Shown here piece by piece: positions 36,156-50,000 of a stretch of 64,000 nucleotides of DNA. The notes under the pieces were generated by a model. That model ran no database searches. It was not told the origin of the DNA and worked only from the letters and a program-made list of their open reading frames with translations. The translations under genes and the position numbers were made by a program. How positions within the stretch are numbered: position 1 is the first letter of the stretch; each line of letters starts with the position of its first letter. Origin of the DNA: Bromus sterilis (taxonomy: Eukaryota; Streptophyta; Magnoliopsida; Poales; Poaceae); assembly GCA_950022295.1 (NCBI GenBank), contig OX465599.1, positions 2,914,001-2,978,000 of the forward strand, written 5' to 3'.

Positions 36156-38077
36156 CCATTGACGAACCCCAGGGTGCATTTACGTGCCGGTCATCAACAC
36201 TCGCAATTTTGGCCGATTCTGGCCTGTTTCATGGGTTATTAATCATAGTTACATGGGCTATTAATCACCGTTTTGGGTCCCCGGAGTGATTTCCACAATT
36301 GACGAACCCCAGGGTGTATTTACGTAACGGTCATCAGTCCTCGCACTTTTGGCCGATTCTGGCCTGTTTCATGGGCTATTAATCATAGTTACATGGGCTA
36401 TTAATCACCGTTTTGGGTCCCCGGAGTGATTTCCACAATTGACGAACCCCGGGGTGCATTTACGTAACGGTCATCAGTCCTCGCACTTTTGGCCGATTCT
36501 GGCCTGTTTCATGGGCTATTAATCACCGTTTTGGGTCCCCGGAGTGATTTCCACCATTGACGAACCCCAGGGTGCATTTACGTGCCGGTCATCAACACTC
36601 GCAGTTTTGGCCGATTCTGGCCTGTTTCATGGGCTATTAATCACCGTTTTGGGTCCCCGGAGTGATTTCCACCATTGACGAACCCCAGGGTGCATTTACG
36701 TGCCGGTCATCAACACTCGCTATTTTGGCCGATTCTGGCCTGTTTCATGGGCTATTAATCACAGTTACATGGGCTATTAATCACCGTTTTGGATCCCCAG
36801 AGTGATTTCCATCATTGAAGAACCCAGGGTGCATTTACGTGCCGGTTATCAACACTCGCAGTTTTGGCCGATTCTGGCCTGTTTCATGAGCTATTAATCA
36901 CCGTTTTGGGTCCCTGGAGTGATTTCCACCATTGACGAACCCCAGGGTGCATTTACGTGCCGGTCATCAACACTCGCAGTTTTGTCAGATTCTGGGTTGT
37001 TTCATGGGCTATTAATCACCGTTTTGGGTCCCCGGAGTGATTTCCACAATTGACGAACCCCAGGGTGCATTTACGTGACGGTCATCAGTCGTCGCACTTT
37101 TGGCCGATTCTGGCCTGTTTCATGGGCTATTAATCACCGTTTTGGGTCCCCGGAGTGATGTCCACCATTGACGAACCCAGGGTGCATTTATGTGCCGGTC
37201 ATCAACAGTCGCAGTTTTGGCCGATTCTGGCCTGTTTCATGGGCTATTAATCACCGTTTTGGGTCCCCGGAGTGATTTCCACCATTGACGAACCCTAGGG
37301 TGCATTTACGTGCCGGTCATCAACACTCGCAATTTTGGCCGATTCTGGCCTGTTTCATGGGTTATTAATCATAGTTACATGGGCTATTAATCACCGTTTT
37401 GGGTCCCCGGAGTGATTTCCACAATTGACGAACCCCAGGGTGTATTTACGTAACGGTCATCAGTCCTCGCACTTTTGGCCGATTCTGGCCTGTTTCATGG
37501 GCTATTAATCACCGTTACATGGGCTATTAATCACCGTTTTGGGTCCCCGGAGTGATTTCCACCATTGACGAACCCCAGGGTGCATTTACGTGCCGGTCAT
37601 CAACACTCGCAATTTTGGCCGATTCTGGCCTGTTTCATGGGTTATTAATCATAGTTACATGGGCTATTAATCACCGTTTTGGGTCCCCGGAGTGATTTCC
37701 ACAATTGACGAACCCCGGGGTGCATTTACGTAACGGTCATCAGTCCTCGCACTTTTGGCCGATTCTGGCCTGTTTCATGGGCTATTAATCACCGTTTTGG
37801 GTCCCCGGAGTGATTTCCACCATTGACGAACCCCAGGGTGCATTTACGTGCCGGTCATCAACACTCGCAGTTTTGGCAGATTCTGGGTTGTTTCATGGGC
37901 TATTAATCACCGTTTTGGGTCCCCGAAGTGATTTCCACAATTGACGAACCCCAGGGTGCATTTACGTGACGGTCATCAGTCCTCGCACTTTTGGCCGATT
38001 CTGGCCTGGTTCATGGGCTATTAATCACCGTTACATGGGCTATTAATCACCGTTTTGGGTCCCCGGAGTGATTTCCA
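36156..38077 (+). repeat. HOR5 unit 3: 15 monomers, 1,922 bp
   Basis: C-A-A'-P-G-H-D'-E-T-C-A-C-A'-D-E. It lacks one seven-monomer block (912 bp), and its E at 37047 also lacks the 22-bp linker. Together these explain the length exactly: 2,856 - 912 - 22 = 1,922. Confidence 0.9.
37047..37164 (+). repeat. E monomer with precise loss of its 22-bp linker
   Basis: E copies marked CAGTCGTCGC at 31733, 34191 and 38969 are each 140 bp with the CACCGTTACATGG linker. This copy reads straight from the tail into GCTATTAATCACCGTTTTGG and measures 118 bp. The linker starts with the same 14 to 16 bases as the monomer head, so slippage or unequal exchange between the two adjacent copies removes exactly 22 bp. 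Confidence 0.92.
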
Positions 38078-39505
38078 CCATTGACGAACCCCAGGGTGCA
38101 TTTACGTGCCGGTCATCAACACTCGCAATTTTGGCCGATTCTGGCCTGTTTCATGGGTTATTAATCATAGTTACATGGGCTATTAATCACCGTTTTGGGT
38201 CCCCGGAGTGATTTCCACAATTGACGAACCCCAGGGTGTATTTACGTAACGGTCATCAGTCCTCGCACTTTTGGCCGATTCTGGCCTGTTTCATGGGCTA
38301 TTAATCATAGTTACATGGGCTATTAATCACCGTTTTGGGTCCCCGGAGTGATTTCCACAATTGACGAACCCCGGGGTGCATTTACGTAACGGTCATCAGT
38401 CCTCGCACTTTTGGCCGATTCTGGCCTGTTTCATGGGCTATTAATCACCGTTTTGGGTCCCCGGAGTGATTTCCACCATTGACGAACCCCAGGGTGCATT
38501 TACGTGCCGGTCATCAACACTCGCAGTTTTGGCCGATTCTGGCCTGTTTCATGGGCTATTAATCACCGTTTTGGGTCCCCGGAGTGATTTCCACCATTGA
38601 CGAACCCCAGGGTGCATTTACGTGCCGGTCATCAACACTCGCTATTTTGGCCGATTCTGGCCTGTTTCATGGGCTATTAATCACAGTTACATGGGCTATT
38701 AATCACCGTTTTGGATCCCCAGAGTGATTTCCATCATTGAAGAACCCAGGGTGCATTTACGTGCCGGTTATCAACACTCGCAGTTTTGGCCGATTCTGGC
38801 CTGTTTCATGAGCTATTAATCACCGTTTTGGGTCCCTGGAGTGATTTCCACCATTGACGAACCCCAGGGTGCATTTACGTGCCGGTCATCAACACTCGCA
38901 GTTTTGTCAGATTCTGGGTTGTTTCATGGGCTATTAATCACCGTTTTGGGTCCCCGGAGTGATTTCCACAATTGACGAACCCCAGGGTGCATTTACGTGA
39001 CGGTCATCAGTCGTCGCACTTTTGGCCGATTCTGGCCTGTTTCATGGGCTATTAATCACCGTTACATGGGCTATTAATCACCGTTTTGGGTCCCCGGAGT
39101 GATGTCCACCATTGACGAACCCAGGGTGCATTTATGTGCCGGTCATCAACAGTCGCAGTTTTGGCCGATTCTGGCCTGTTTCATGGGCTATTAATCACCG
39201 TTTTGGGTCCCCGGAGTGATTTCCACCATTGACGAACCCTAGGGTGCATTTACGTGCCGGTCATCAACACTCGCAATTTTGGCCGATTCTGGCCTGTTTC
39301 ATGGGTTATTAATCATAGTTACATGGGCTATTAATCACCGTTTTGGGTCCCCGGAGTGATTTCCACAATTGACGAACCCCAGGGTGTATTTACGTAACGG
39401 TCATCAGTCCTCGCACTTTTGGCCGATTCTGGCCTGTTTCATGGGCTATTAATCACCGTTACATGGGCTATTAATCACCGTTTTGGGTCCCCGGAGTGAT
39501 TTCCA
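38078..39505 (+). repeat. HOR5 unit 4, partial: 11 monomers
   Basis: C-A-A'-P-G-H-D'-E-T-C-A, with the linker present in E (38969) and all HOR5 markers: CATAG linker in A, CCCTGGAG, CAGTCGTCGC, CAACAGTCGC and CCCTAG. The next unit is B (39506), as in HOR4, and the HOR5 pattern stops. Confidence 0.88.
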
Positions 39506-40493
39506 CCATTGACGAACCCCAGGGTGCATTTACGTGCCAGTCATCAACACTCGCAGTTTTGGCCGATTCTGGGTTGTTTCATGGGCTATTAATCACCGTT
39601 TTGGGTCCCCGGAGTGATTTCCACCATTGACGAACCCCAGGGTGCATTTACGTGCCGGTCATCAACACTCGCAATTTTGGCCGATTCTGGCCTGTTTCAT
39701 GGGTTATTAATCATAGTTACATGGGCTATTAATCACCGTTTTGGGTCCCCGGAGTGATTTCCACAATTGACGAACCCCGGGGTGCATTTACGTAACGGTC
39801 ATCAGTCCTCGCACTTTTGGCCGATTCTGGCCTGTTTCATGGGCTATTAATCACCGTTTTGGGTCCCCGGAGTGATTTCCACCATTGACGAACCCCAGGG
39901 TGCATTTACGTGCCGGTCATCAACACTCGCAGTTTTGGCCGATTCTGGCCTGTTTCATGGGCTATTAATCACCGTTTTTGGTCCCCAGAGTGATTTCCAC
40001 CATTGACGAACCCCAGGGTGCATTTACGTGCCGGTCGTCAACACTCGCAATTTTGGCCGATTCTGGCCTGTTTCATGGGTTATTAATCATAGTTACATGG
40101 GCTATTAATCACCGTTTTGGGTCCCCGGAGTGATTTCCACAATTGATGAACCCCGGGGTGCATTTACGTAACGGTCATCAGTCCTCGCACTTTTGGCCGA
40201 TTCTGGCCTGTTCCATGGGCTATTAATCACCGTTTTGGGTCCCCGGAGTGATTTCCACCATTGACGAACCCCAGGGTGCATTTACGTGCCGGTCATCAAC
40301 ACTCGCAGTTTTGGCCGATTCTGACCTGTGTCATGGGCTATTAATCACCGTTTTTGGTCCCCAGAGTGATTTCCACCATTGACGAACCCCAGGGTGCATT
40401 TACGTGCCGGTCATCAACACTCGCAGTTTTGGCCGATTCTGGCCTGTTTCATGGGCTATTAATCACCGTTTTGGGTCCCCGGAGTGATTTCCA
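39506..40493 (+). repeat. Transition block with GTTTTTGGTCCCCAGAG heads
   Basis: B-C-A'-P-like, then C (40000), A' (40140) and two P-like units (40258, 40376). Two monomers here have a changed head, CGTTTTTGGTCCCCAGAG, with G to T and a CpG to CpA change. One has GACCTGTGTCATGG. Both changes reappear at 43.9-45.5 kb, linking this block to that zone. Confidence 0.82.
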
Positions 40494-43400
40494 CCATTGA
40501 CGAACCCAGGCTGCATTTACGTGCCGGTCATCAACACTCGCAGTTTTGGACGATTCTGGCCTGTTTCATGGGCTATTAATCACCGTTTTGGGTCCCCGGA
40601 GTGATTTCCACCATTGACGAACCCCAGGGTGCATTTACGTGCCGGTCATCAACACTCGCTATTTTGGCCGATTCTGGCCTGTTTCATGGGCTATTAATCA
40701 CAGTTACATGGGCTATTAATCACCGTTTTGGATCCCCAGAGTGATTTCCATCATTGAAGAACCCAGGGTGCATTTACGTGCCGGTTATCAACACTCGCAG
40801 TTTTGGCCGATTCTGGCCTGTTTCATGAGCTATTAATCACCGTTTTGGGTCCCCGGAGTGATTTCCACCATTGACGAACCCCAGGGTGCATTTACGTGCC
40901 GGTCATCAACACTCGCAGTTTTGTCAGATTCTGGGTTGTTTCATGGGCTATTAATCACCGTTTTGGGTCCCCGAAGTGATTTCCACAATTGACGAACCCC
41001 AGGGTGCATTTACGTGACGGTCATCAGTCCTCGCACTTTTGGCCGATTCTGGCCTGTTTCATGGGCTATTAATCACCGTTACATGGGCTATTAATCACCG
41101 TTTTGGGTCCCCGGAGTGATGTCCACCATTGACGAACCCAGGGTGCATTTATGTGCCGGTCATCAACAGTCGCAGTTTTGGCCGATTCTGGCCTGTTTCA
41201 TGGGTATTAATCACCGTTTTGGGTCCCCGGAGTGATTTCCACAATTGACGAACCCCGGGGTGCATTTACGTAACGGTCATCAGTCCTCGCACTTTTGGCC
41301 GATTCTGGCCTGTTTCATGGGCTATTAATCACCGTTTTGGGTCCCTGGAGTGATTTCCACCATTGACGAACCCCAGGGTGCATTTACGTGCCGGTCATCA
41401 ACACTCGCAGTTTTGGCCGATTCTGGCCTGTTTCATGGGTATTAATCACCGTTTTGGGTCCCCGGAGTGATTTCCACCATTGACGAACCCCAGGGTGCAT
41501 TTATGTGCCGGTCATCAACACTCGCAGTTTTGGCCGATTCTGGCCTGTTTCATGGGCTATTAATCACCGTTTTGGGTCCCCGGAGTGATTTCCACCATTG
41601 ACGAACCCAGGCTGCATTTACGTGCCGGTCATCAACACTCGCAGGTTTGGACGATTCTGGCCTGTTTCATGGGCTATTAATCACCGTTTTGGGTCCCCGG
41701 AGTGATTTCCACCATTGACGAACCCCAGGGTGCATTTACGTGCCGGTCATCAACACTCGCTATTTTGGCCGATTCTGGCCTGTTTCATGGGCTATTAATC
41801 ACAGTTACATGGGCTATTAATCACCGTTTTGGATCCCCAGAGTGATTTCCATCATTGAAGAACCCAGGGTGCATTTACGTGCCGGTTATCAACACTCGCA
41901 GTTTTGGCCGATTCTGGCCTGTTTCATGAGCTATTAATCACCGTTTTGGGTCCCCGGAGTGATTTCCACCATTGCCGAACCCCAGGGTGCATTTACGTGC
42001 CGGTCATCAACACTCGCAGTTTTGTCAGATTCTGGGTTGTTTCATGGGCTATTAATCACCGTTTTGGGTCCCCGAAGTGATTTCCACAATTGACGAACCC
42101 CAGGGTGCATTTACGTGACGGTCATCAGTCCTCGCACTTTTGGCCGATTCTGGCCTGTTTCATGGGCTATTAATCACCGTTACATGGGCTATTAATCACC
42201 GTTTTGGGTCCCCGGAGTGATGTCCACCATTGACGAACCCAGGGTGCATTTATGTGCCGGTCATCAACAGTCGCAGTTTTGGCCGATTCTGGCCTGTTTC
42301 ATGGGCTATTAATCACCGTTTTGGGTCCCCGAAGTGATTTCCACCATTGACGAACCCTAGGGTGCATTTATGTGCCGGTCATCAACACTCGCAATTTTGG
42401 CCGATTCTGGCCTGTTTCATGGGTTATTAATCATAGTTACATGGGCTATTAATCACCGTTTTGGGTCCCCGGAGTGATTTCCACAATTGACGAACCCCAG
42501 GGTGTATTTACGTAATGGTCATCAGTCCTCGCACTTTTGGCCGATTCTGGCCTGTTTCATGGGCTATTAATCACCGTTACATGGGCTATTAATCACCGTT
42601 TTGGGTCCCCGGAGTGATTTCCACCATTGACGAACCCCAGGGTGCATTTACGTGCCGGTCATCAACACTCGCAATTTTGGCCGATTCTGGCCTGTTTCAT
42701 GGGTTATTAATCATAGTTACATGGGCTATTAATCACCGTTTTGGGTCCCCGGAGTGATTTCCACAATTGACGAACCCCGGGGTGCATTTACGTAACGGTC
42801 ATCAGTCCTCGCACTTTTGGCCGATTCTGGCCTGTTTCATGGGCTATTAATCACCGTTTTGGGTCCCCGGAGTGATTTCCACCATTGACGAACCCCAGGG
42901 TGCATTTACGTGCCGGTCATCAACACTCGCAGTTTTGGCCGATTCTGGCCTGTTTCATGGGCTATTAATCACCGTTTTGGGTCCCCGGAGTGATTTCCAC
43001 CATTGACGAACCCAGGCTGCATTTACGTGCCGGTCATCAACACTCGCAGTTTTGGACGATTCTGGCCTGTTTCATGGGCTATTAATCACCGTTTTGGGTC
43101 CCCGGAGTGATTTCCACCATTGACGAACCCCAGGGTGCATTTACGTGCCGGTCATCAACACTCGCTATTTTGGCCGATTCTGGCCTGTTTCATGGGCTAT
43201 TAATCACAGTTACATGGGCTATTAATCACCGTTTTGGATCCCCAGAGTGATTTCCATCATTGAAGAACCCAGGGTGCATTTACGTGCCGGTTATCAACAC
43301 TCGCAGTTTTGGCCGATTCTGGCCTGTTTCATGAGCTATTAATCACCGTTTTGGGTCCCCGGAGTGATTTCCACCATTGACGAACCCCAGGGTGCATTTA

Positions 43401-44006
43401 CGTGCCGGTCATCAACACTCGCAGTTTTGTCAGATTCTGGGTTGTTTCATGGGCTATTAATCACCGTTTTGGGTCCCCGAAGTGATTTCCACAATTGACG
43501 AACCCCAGGGTGCATTTACGTGACGGTCATCAGTCCTCGCACTTTTGGCCGATTCTGGCCTGTTTCATGGGCTATTAATCACCGTTACATGGGCTATTAA
43601 TCACCGTTTTGGGTCCCCGGAGTGATGTCCACCATTGACGAACCCAGGGTGCATTTATGTGCCGGTCATCAACAGTCGCAGTTTTGGCCGATTCTGGCCT
43701 GTTTCATGGGCTATTAATCACCGTTTTGGGTCCCCGAAGTGATTTACACCATTGACGAACCCTAGGGTGCATTTATGTGCCGGTCATCAACACTCGCAAT
43801 TTTGGCCGATTCTGGCCTGTTTCATGGGTTATTAATCATAGTTACATGGGCTATTAATCACCGTTTTGGGTCCCCGGAGTGATTTCCACAATTGACGAAC
43901 CCCGGGGTGCATTTACGTAACGGTCATCAGTCCTCGCACTTTTGGCCGATTCTGACCTGTGTCATGGGCTATTAATCACCGTTTTTGGTCCCCAGAGTGA
44001 TTTCCA
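40494..44006 (+). repeat. R-led HOR zone: units of 1,101, 1,405 and 1,007 bp
   Basis: Three units begin with R-G-H-D'-E-T: 40494-41594 (continuing A'-P-Q), 41595-42999 (continuing C-A-C-A'-P) and 43000-44006 (continuing C-A'). They keep the CAACAGTCGC T marker (41164, 42265, 43670) of HOR4 and HOR5. The T at 41126 is 116 bp because it loses a base at GAACCCAGG and at GGGTATT. Private changes include CAGGTTTGGACG, TTGCCGAAC, GTAATGG and GATTTACACC. Confidence 0.85.
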
Positions 44007-47000
44007 TCATTGAAGAACCCAGGGTGCATTTACGTGCCGGTCATCAACACTCGCAGTTTTGGCCGATTCTGGCCTGTTTCATGGGCTATTAATCACCGTT
44101 TTGGGTCCCCAGAGTGATTTCCACCATTGACGAACCCCAGGGTGCATTTACGTGCCGGTCATCAACACTCGCAGTTTTGGCCGATTCTGGCCTGTTTCAT
44201 GGGTATTAATCACCGTTTTGGGTCCCCGGAGTGATTTCCACCATTGACGAACCCCAGGGTGCATTTATGTGCCGGTCATCAACACTCACAGTTTTGGCCG
44301 ATTCTGGCCTGTATCATGGGCTATTAATCACAGTTACATGGGCTATTAATCACCGTTTTGGATCCCCAGAGTGATTTCCATCATTGAAGAACCCAGGGTG
44401 CATTTACGTGCCGGTTATCAACACTCGCAGTTTTGGCCGATTCTGGCCTGTTTCATGAGCTATTAATCACCGTTTTGGGTCCCCGGAGTGATTTCCACCA
44501 TTGACGAACCCCAGGGTGCATTTACGTGCCGGTCATCAACACTCGCAGTTTTGGCAGATTCTGGGTTGTTTCATGGGCTATCAATCACCGTTTTGGGTCC
44601 CCGAAGTGATTTTCATAATTGACGAACCCAGGGTGCATTTACGTGACGGTCATCAGTCCTCGCACTTTTGGCCGATTCTGGCCTGTTTCATGGGCTATTA
44701 ATCACCGTTACATGGGCTATTAATCACCGTTTTGGGTCCCCGGAGTGATTTCCACCATTGACGAACCCCAGGGTGCATTTACGTGCCGGTCATCAACACT
44801 CGCAATTTTGGCCGATTCTGGCCTGTTTCATGGGTTATTAATCATAGTTACATGGGCTATTAATCACCGTTTTGGGTCCCCGGAGTGATTTCCACAATTG
44901 ACGAACCCCGGGGTGCATTTACGTAACGGTCATCAGTCCTCGCACTTTTGGCCGATTCTGGCCTGTTTCATGGGCTATTAATCACCGTTTTGGGTCCCCG
45001 GAGTGATTTCCACCATTGACGAACCCCAGGGTGCATTTACGTGCAGGTCATCAACACTCGCAGTTTTGGCCGATTCTGGCCTGTTTCATGGGCTATTAAT
45101 CACCGTTTTTGGTCCCCAGAGTGATTTCCACCATTGACGAACCCCAGGGTGCATTTACGTGCCGGTCATCAACACTCGCAATTTTGGCCGATTCTGGCCT
45201 GTTTCATGGGTTATTAATCATAGTTACATGGGCTATTAATCACCGTTTTGGGTCCCCGGAGTGATTTCCACAATTGACGAACCCCGGGGTGCATTTACGT
45301 AACGGTCATCAGTCCTCGCGCTTTTGGCCGATTCTGGCCTGTTTCATGGGCTATTAATCACCGTTTTGGGTCCCCGGAGTGATTTCCACCATTGACGAAC
45401 CCCAGGGTGCATTTACGTGCCGGTCATCAACACTCGCAGTTTTGGCCGATTCTGACCTGTGTCATGGGCTATTAATCACCGTTTTTGGTCCCCAGAGTGA
45501 TTTCCACCATTGACGAACCCCAGGGTGCATTTACGTGCCGGTCATCAACACTCGCAATTTTGGCCGATTCTGGATTGTTTCATGGGTATTAATCACCGTT
45601 TTGGGTCCCCGGAGTGATTTCCACAATTGACGAACCCCGGGGTGCATTTACGTAACGGTCATCAGTCCTCGCACTTTTGCCCGATTCTGGCCTGTTTCAT
45701 GGGCTATTAATCACCGTTTTGGGTCCCCGGAGTGATTTCCACCATTGACGAACCCAGGGTGCATTTACGTGCCGGTCATCAACACTCGCAGTTTTGGCCG
45801 ATTCTGGCCTGTTTCATGGGCTATTAATCACCGTTTTGGGTCCCCGGAGTGATTTCCACCATTGACGAACCCCAGGGTGCATTTACGTGCCGGTCATCAA
45901 CACTCGCTATTTTGGCCGATTCTGGCCTGTTTCATGGGCTATTAATCACAGTTACATGGGCTATTAATCACCGTTTTGGATCCCCAGAGTGATTTCCATC
46001 ATTGAAGAACCCAGGGTGCATTTACGTGCCGGTTATCAACACTCGCAGTTTTGGCCGATTCTGGCCTGTTTCATGAGCTATTAATCACCGTTTTGGGTCC
46101 CCAGAGTGATTTCCACCATTGACGAACCCCAGGGTGCATTTACGTGCCGGTCATCAACACTCGCAGTTTTTCAGATTTTGGGTTGTTTCATGGGCTATTA
46201 ATCACCGTTTTGGGTCCCCGAAGTGATTTCCACAATTGACGAACCCCAGGGTGCATTTACGTGACGGTCATCAGTCCTCGCACTTTTGGCCGATTCTGGC
46301 CTGTTTCATGGGCTATTAATCACCGTTACATGGGCTATTAATCACCGTTTTGGGTCCCCGGAGTGATGTCCACCATTGACGAACCCAGGGTGCATTTATG
46401 TGCCGGTCATCAACACTCGCAGTTTTGGCCGATTCTGGCCTGTTTCATGGGTTATTAATCACCGTTTTGGGTCCCCGGAGTGATTTCCACCATTGACGAA
46501 CCCAGGGTGCATTTACGTGCCGGTTATCAACACACGCAGTTTTGACCGATTCTGGCCTGTTTCATGAGCTATTAATCACCGTTTTGGGTCCCCGGAGTGA
46601 TTTCCACCATTGACGAACCCCAGGGTGCATTTACGTGCCGGTCATCAACACTCGCAATTTTGGCCGATTCTGGCCTGTTTCATGGGCTATCAATCACCGT
46701 TTTGGGTCCCCGAAGTGATTTCCATAATTGACGAACCCAGGGTGCATTTACGTGACGGTCATCAGTCCTCGCACTTTTGGCCGATTCTGGCCTGTTTCAT
46801 GGGCTATTAATCACCGTTACATGGGCTATTAATCACCGTTTTGGGTCCCCGGAGTGATTTCCACCATTGACGAACCCTAGGGTGCATTTACGTGCCGGTC
46901 ATCAACACTCGCAGTTTTGGCCGATTCTGGCCTGTTTCATGGGTATTAATCACCGTTTTGGGTCCCCGGAGTGATTTCCACCATTGACGAACCCCAGGGT

Positions 47001-50000
47001 GCATTTACGTGCCATTCATCAACACTCGCAGTTTTGGCCGATTCTGGCCTGTTTCATGGGTATTAATCACCGTTTTGGGTCCCCGGAGTGATTTCCACCA
47101 TTGACGAACCCCAGGGTGCATTTATGTGCCGGTCATCAACACTCACAGTTTTGGCCGATTCTGGCCTGTTTCATGGGCTATTAATCACAGTTACATGGGC
47201 TATTAATCACCGTTTTGGATCCCCAGAGTGATTTCCATCATTGAAGAACCCAGGGTGCATTTACGTGCCGGTTATCAACACTCGCAGTTTTGGCCGATTC
47301 TGGCCTGTTTCATGAGCTATTAATCATCGTTTTGGGTCCCCGGAGTGATTTCCACCATTGACGAACCCCAGGGTGCATTTACGTGCCGGTCATCAACACT
47401 CGTAGTTTTGGCAGATTCTAGGTTGCTTCATGGGCTATTAATCACCGTTTTGGGTCCCCGAAGTGATTTCCACAATTGACGAACCCAGGGTGCATTTACG
47501 TGACGGTCATCAGTCCTCGCACTTTTGGCCGATTCTGGCCTATTTCATGGGCTATTAATCACCGTTACATGGGCTATTAATCACCGTTTTGGGTCCCCGG
47601 AGTGATTTCCACCATTGACGAACCCCAGGCTGCATTTACGTGCCGGTCATCAACACTCGCAGTTTTGGCCGATTCTGGCCTGTTTCATGGGTATTAATCA
47701 CCGTTTTGGGTCCCCGGAGTGATTTCCACCATTGACGAACCCTAGGGTGCATTTATGTGCCGGTCATCAACACTCGCAATTTTGGCCGATTCTGGCCTGT
47801 TTCATGGGTTATTAATCATAGTTACATGGGCTATTAATCACCGTTTTGGGTCCCCGGAGTGATTTCCACAATTGAAGAACCCCAGGGTGCATTTACGTAA
47901 CGGTCATCAGTCCTCGCACTTTTGGCCGATTATGGCCTGTTTCATGGGCTATTAATCACCGTTACATGGGCTATTAATCACCGTTTTGGGTCCCCGGAGT
48001 GATTTCCACCATTGACGAACCCCAGGGTGCATTTACGTGCCGGTCATCAACACTCGCAGTTTTGGCCGATTCTGGCCTGTTTCATGGGCTATTAATCACC
48101 GTTTTGGGTCCCCAGAGTGATTTCCACCATTGACGAACCCCAGGGTGCATTTACGTGCCGGTCATCAACACTCGCAGTTTTGGCCGATTCTGGCCTGTTT
48201 CATGGGCTATGAATCACCGTTTTGGGTCCCCGGAGTGATTTCCACCATTGACGAACCCAAGGGTGCATTTACGTGCCGGTCATCAACACTCGCAGTTTTG
48301 GCAGATTCTGGGTTGTTTCATGGGCTATCAATCACCGTTTTGGGTCCCCGAAGTGATTTCCATAATTGACGAACCCAGGGTGCATTTACGTGACGGTCAT
48401 CAGTCCTCGCACTTTTGGCCGATTCTGGCCTGTTTCATGGGCTATTAATCACCGTTACATGGGCTATTAATCACCGTTTTGGGTCCCCGGAGTGATTTCC
48501 ACCATTGACGAACCCTAGGGTGCATTTACGTGCCGGTCATCAACACTCGCAGTTTTGGCCGATTCTGGCCTGTTTCATGGGCTATTAATCACCGTTTTGG
48601 GTCCCCAGAGTGATTTCCACCATTGACGAACCCCAGGGTGCATTTACGTGCCGGTCATCAACACTCGCAATTTTGGCCGATTCTGGCCTGTTTCATGGGC
48701 TATTAATCACAGTTACATGGGCTATTAATCACCGTTTTGGATCCCCAGAGTGATTTCCATCATTGAAGAACCCAGGGTGCATTTACGTGCCGGTTATCAA
48801 CACACGCAGTTTTGACCGATTCTGGCCTGTTTCATGAGCTATTAATCACCGTTTTGGGTCCCCGGAGTGATTTCCACCATTGACGAACCCCAGGGTGCAT
48901 TTACGTGCCGGTCATCAACACTCGCAATTTTGGCCGATTCTGGCCTGTTTCATGGGCTATCAATCACCGTTTTGGGTCCCCGAAGTGATTTCCATAATTG
49001 ACGAACCCAGGGTGCATTTACGTGACGGTCATCATTCCTCGCACTTTTGGCCGATTCTGGCCTGTTTCATGGGCTATTAATCACCGTTACATGGGCTATT
49101 AATCACCGTTTTGGGTCCCCGGAGTGATTTCCACCATTGACGAACCCTAGGGTGCATTTACGTGCCGGTCATCAACACTCGCAGTTTTGGCCGATTCTGG
49201 CCTGTTTCATGGGCTATTAATCACCGTTTTGGGTCCCCAGAGTGATTTCCACCATTGACGAACCCCAGGGTGCATTTACGTGCCGGTCATCAACACTCGC
49301 AGTTTTGGAAGATTTTGGCCTGTTTCATGAGCTATTAATCACCGTTTTGGGTCCCCGGAGTGATTTCCACCATTGACGAACCCCAGGGTGCATTTACGTG
49401 CCGGTCGTCAACACTCGCAATTTTGGCCGATTCTGGCCTGTTTCATGGGCTATCAATCACCGTTTTGGGTCCCCGAAGTGATTTCCATAATTGACGAACC
49501 CAGGGTGCATTTACGTGACGGTCATCAGTCCTCGCACTTTTGGCCGATTCTGGCCTGTTTCATGGGCTATTAATCACCGTTACATGGGCTATTAATCACC
49601 GTTTTGGGTCCCCAGAGTGATTTCCACCATTGACGAACCCCAGGGTGCATTTACGTGCCGGTCATCAACACTCGCAGTTTTGGCCGATTCTGGCCTGTTT
49701 CATGGGCTATTAATCACCGTTTTGGGTCCCCGGAGTGATTTCCACCATTGACGAACCCCAGGGTGCATTTACGTGCCGGTCATCAACACTCGCAATTTTG
49801 GCCGATTCTAGCCTGTTTCATGGGTTATTAATCACCGTTTTGGGTACCCGGAGTGATTTCCACCATTGACGAACCAAGGGTGCATTTACATGCCGGTTAT
49901 CAACACACGCAGTTTTGACCGATTCTGGCCTGTTTCATGAGCTATTAATCACCGTTTTGGGTCCCCGGAGTGATTTCCACCATTGACGAACCCCAGGGTG

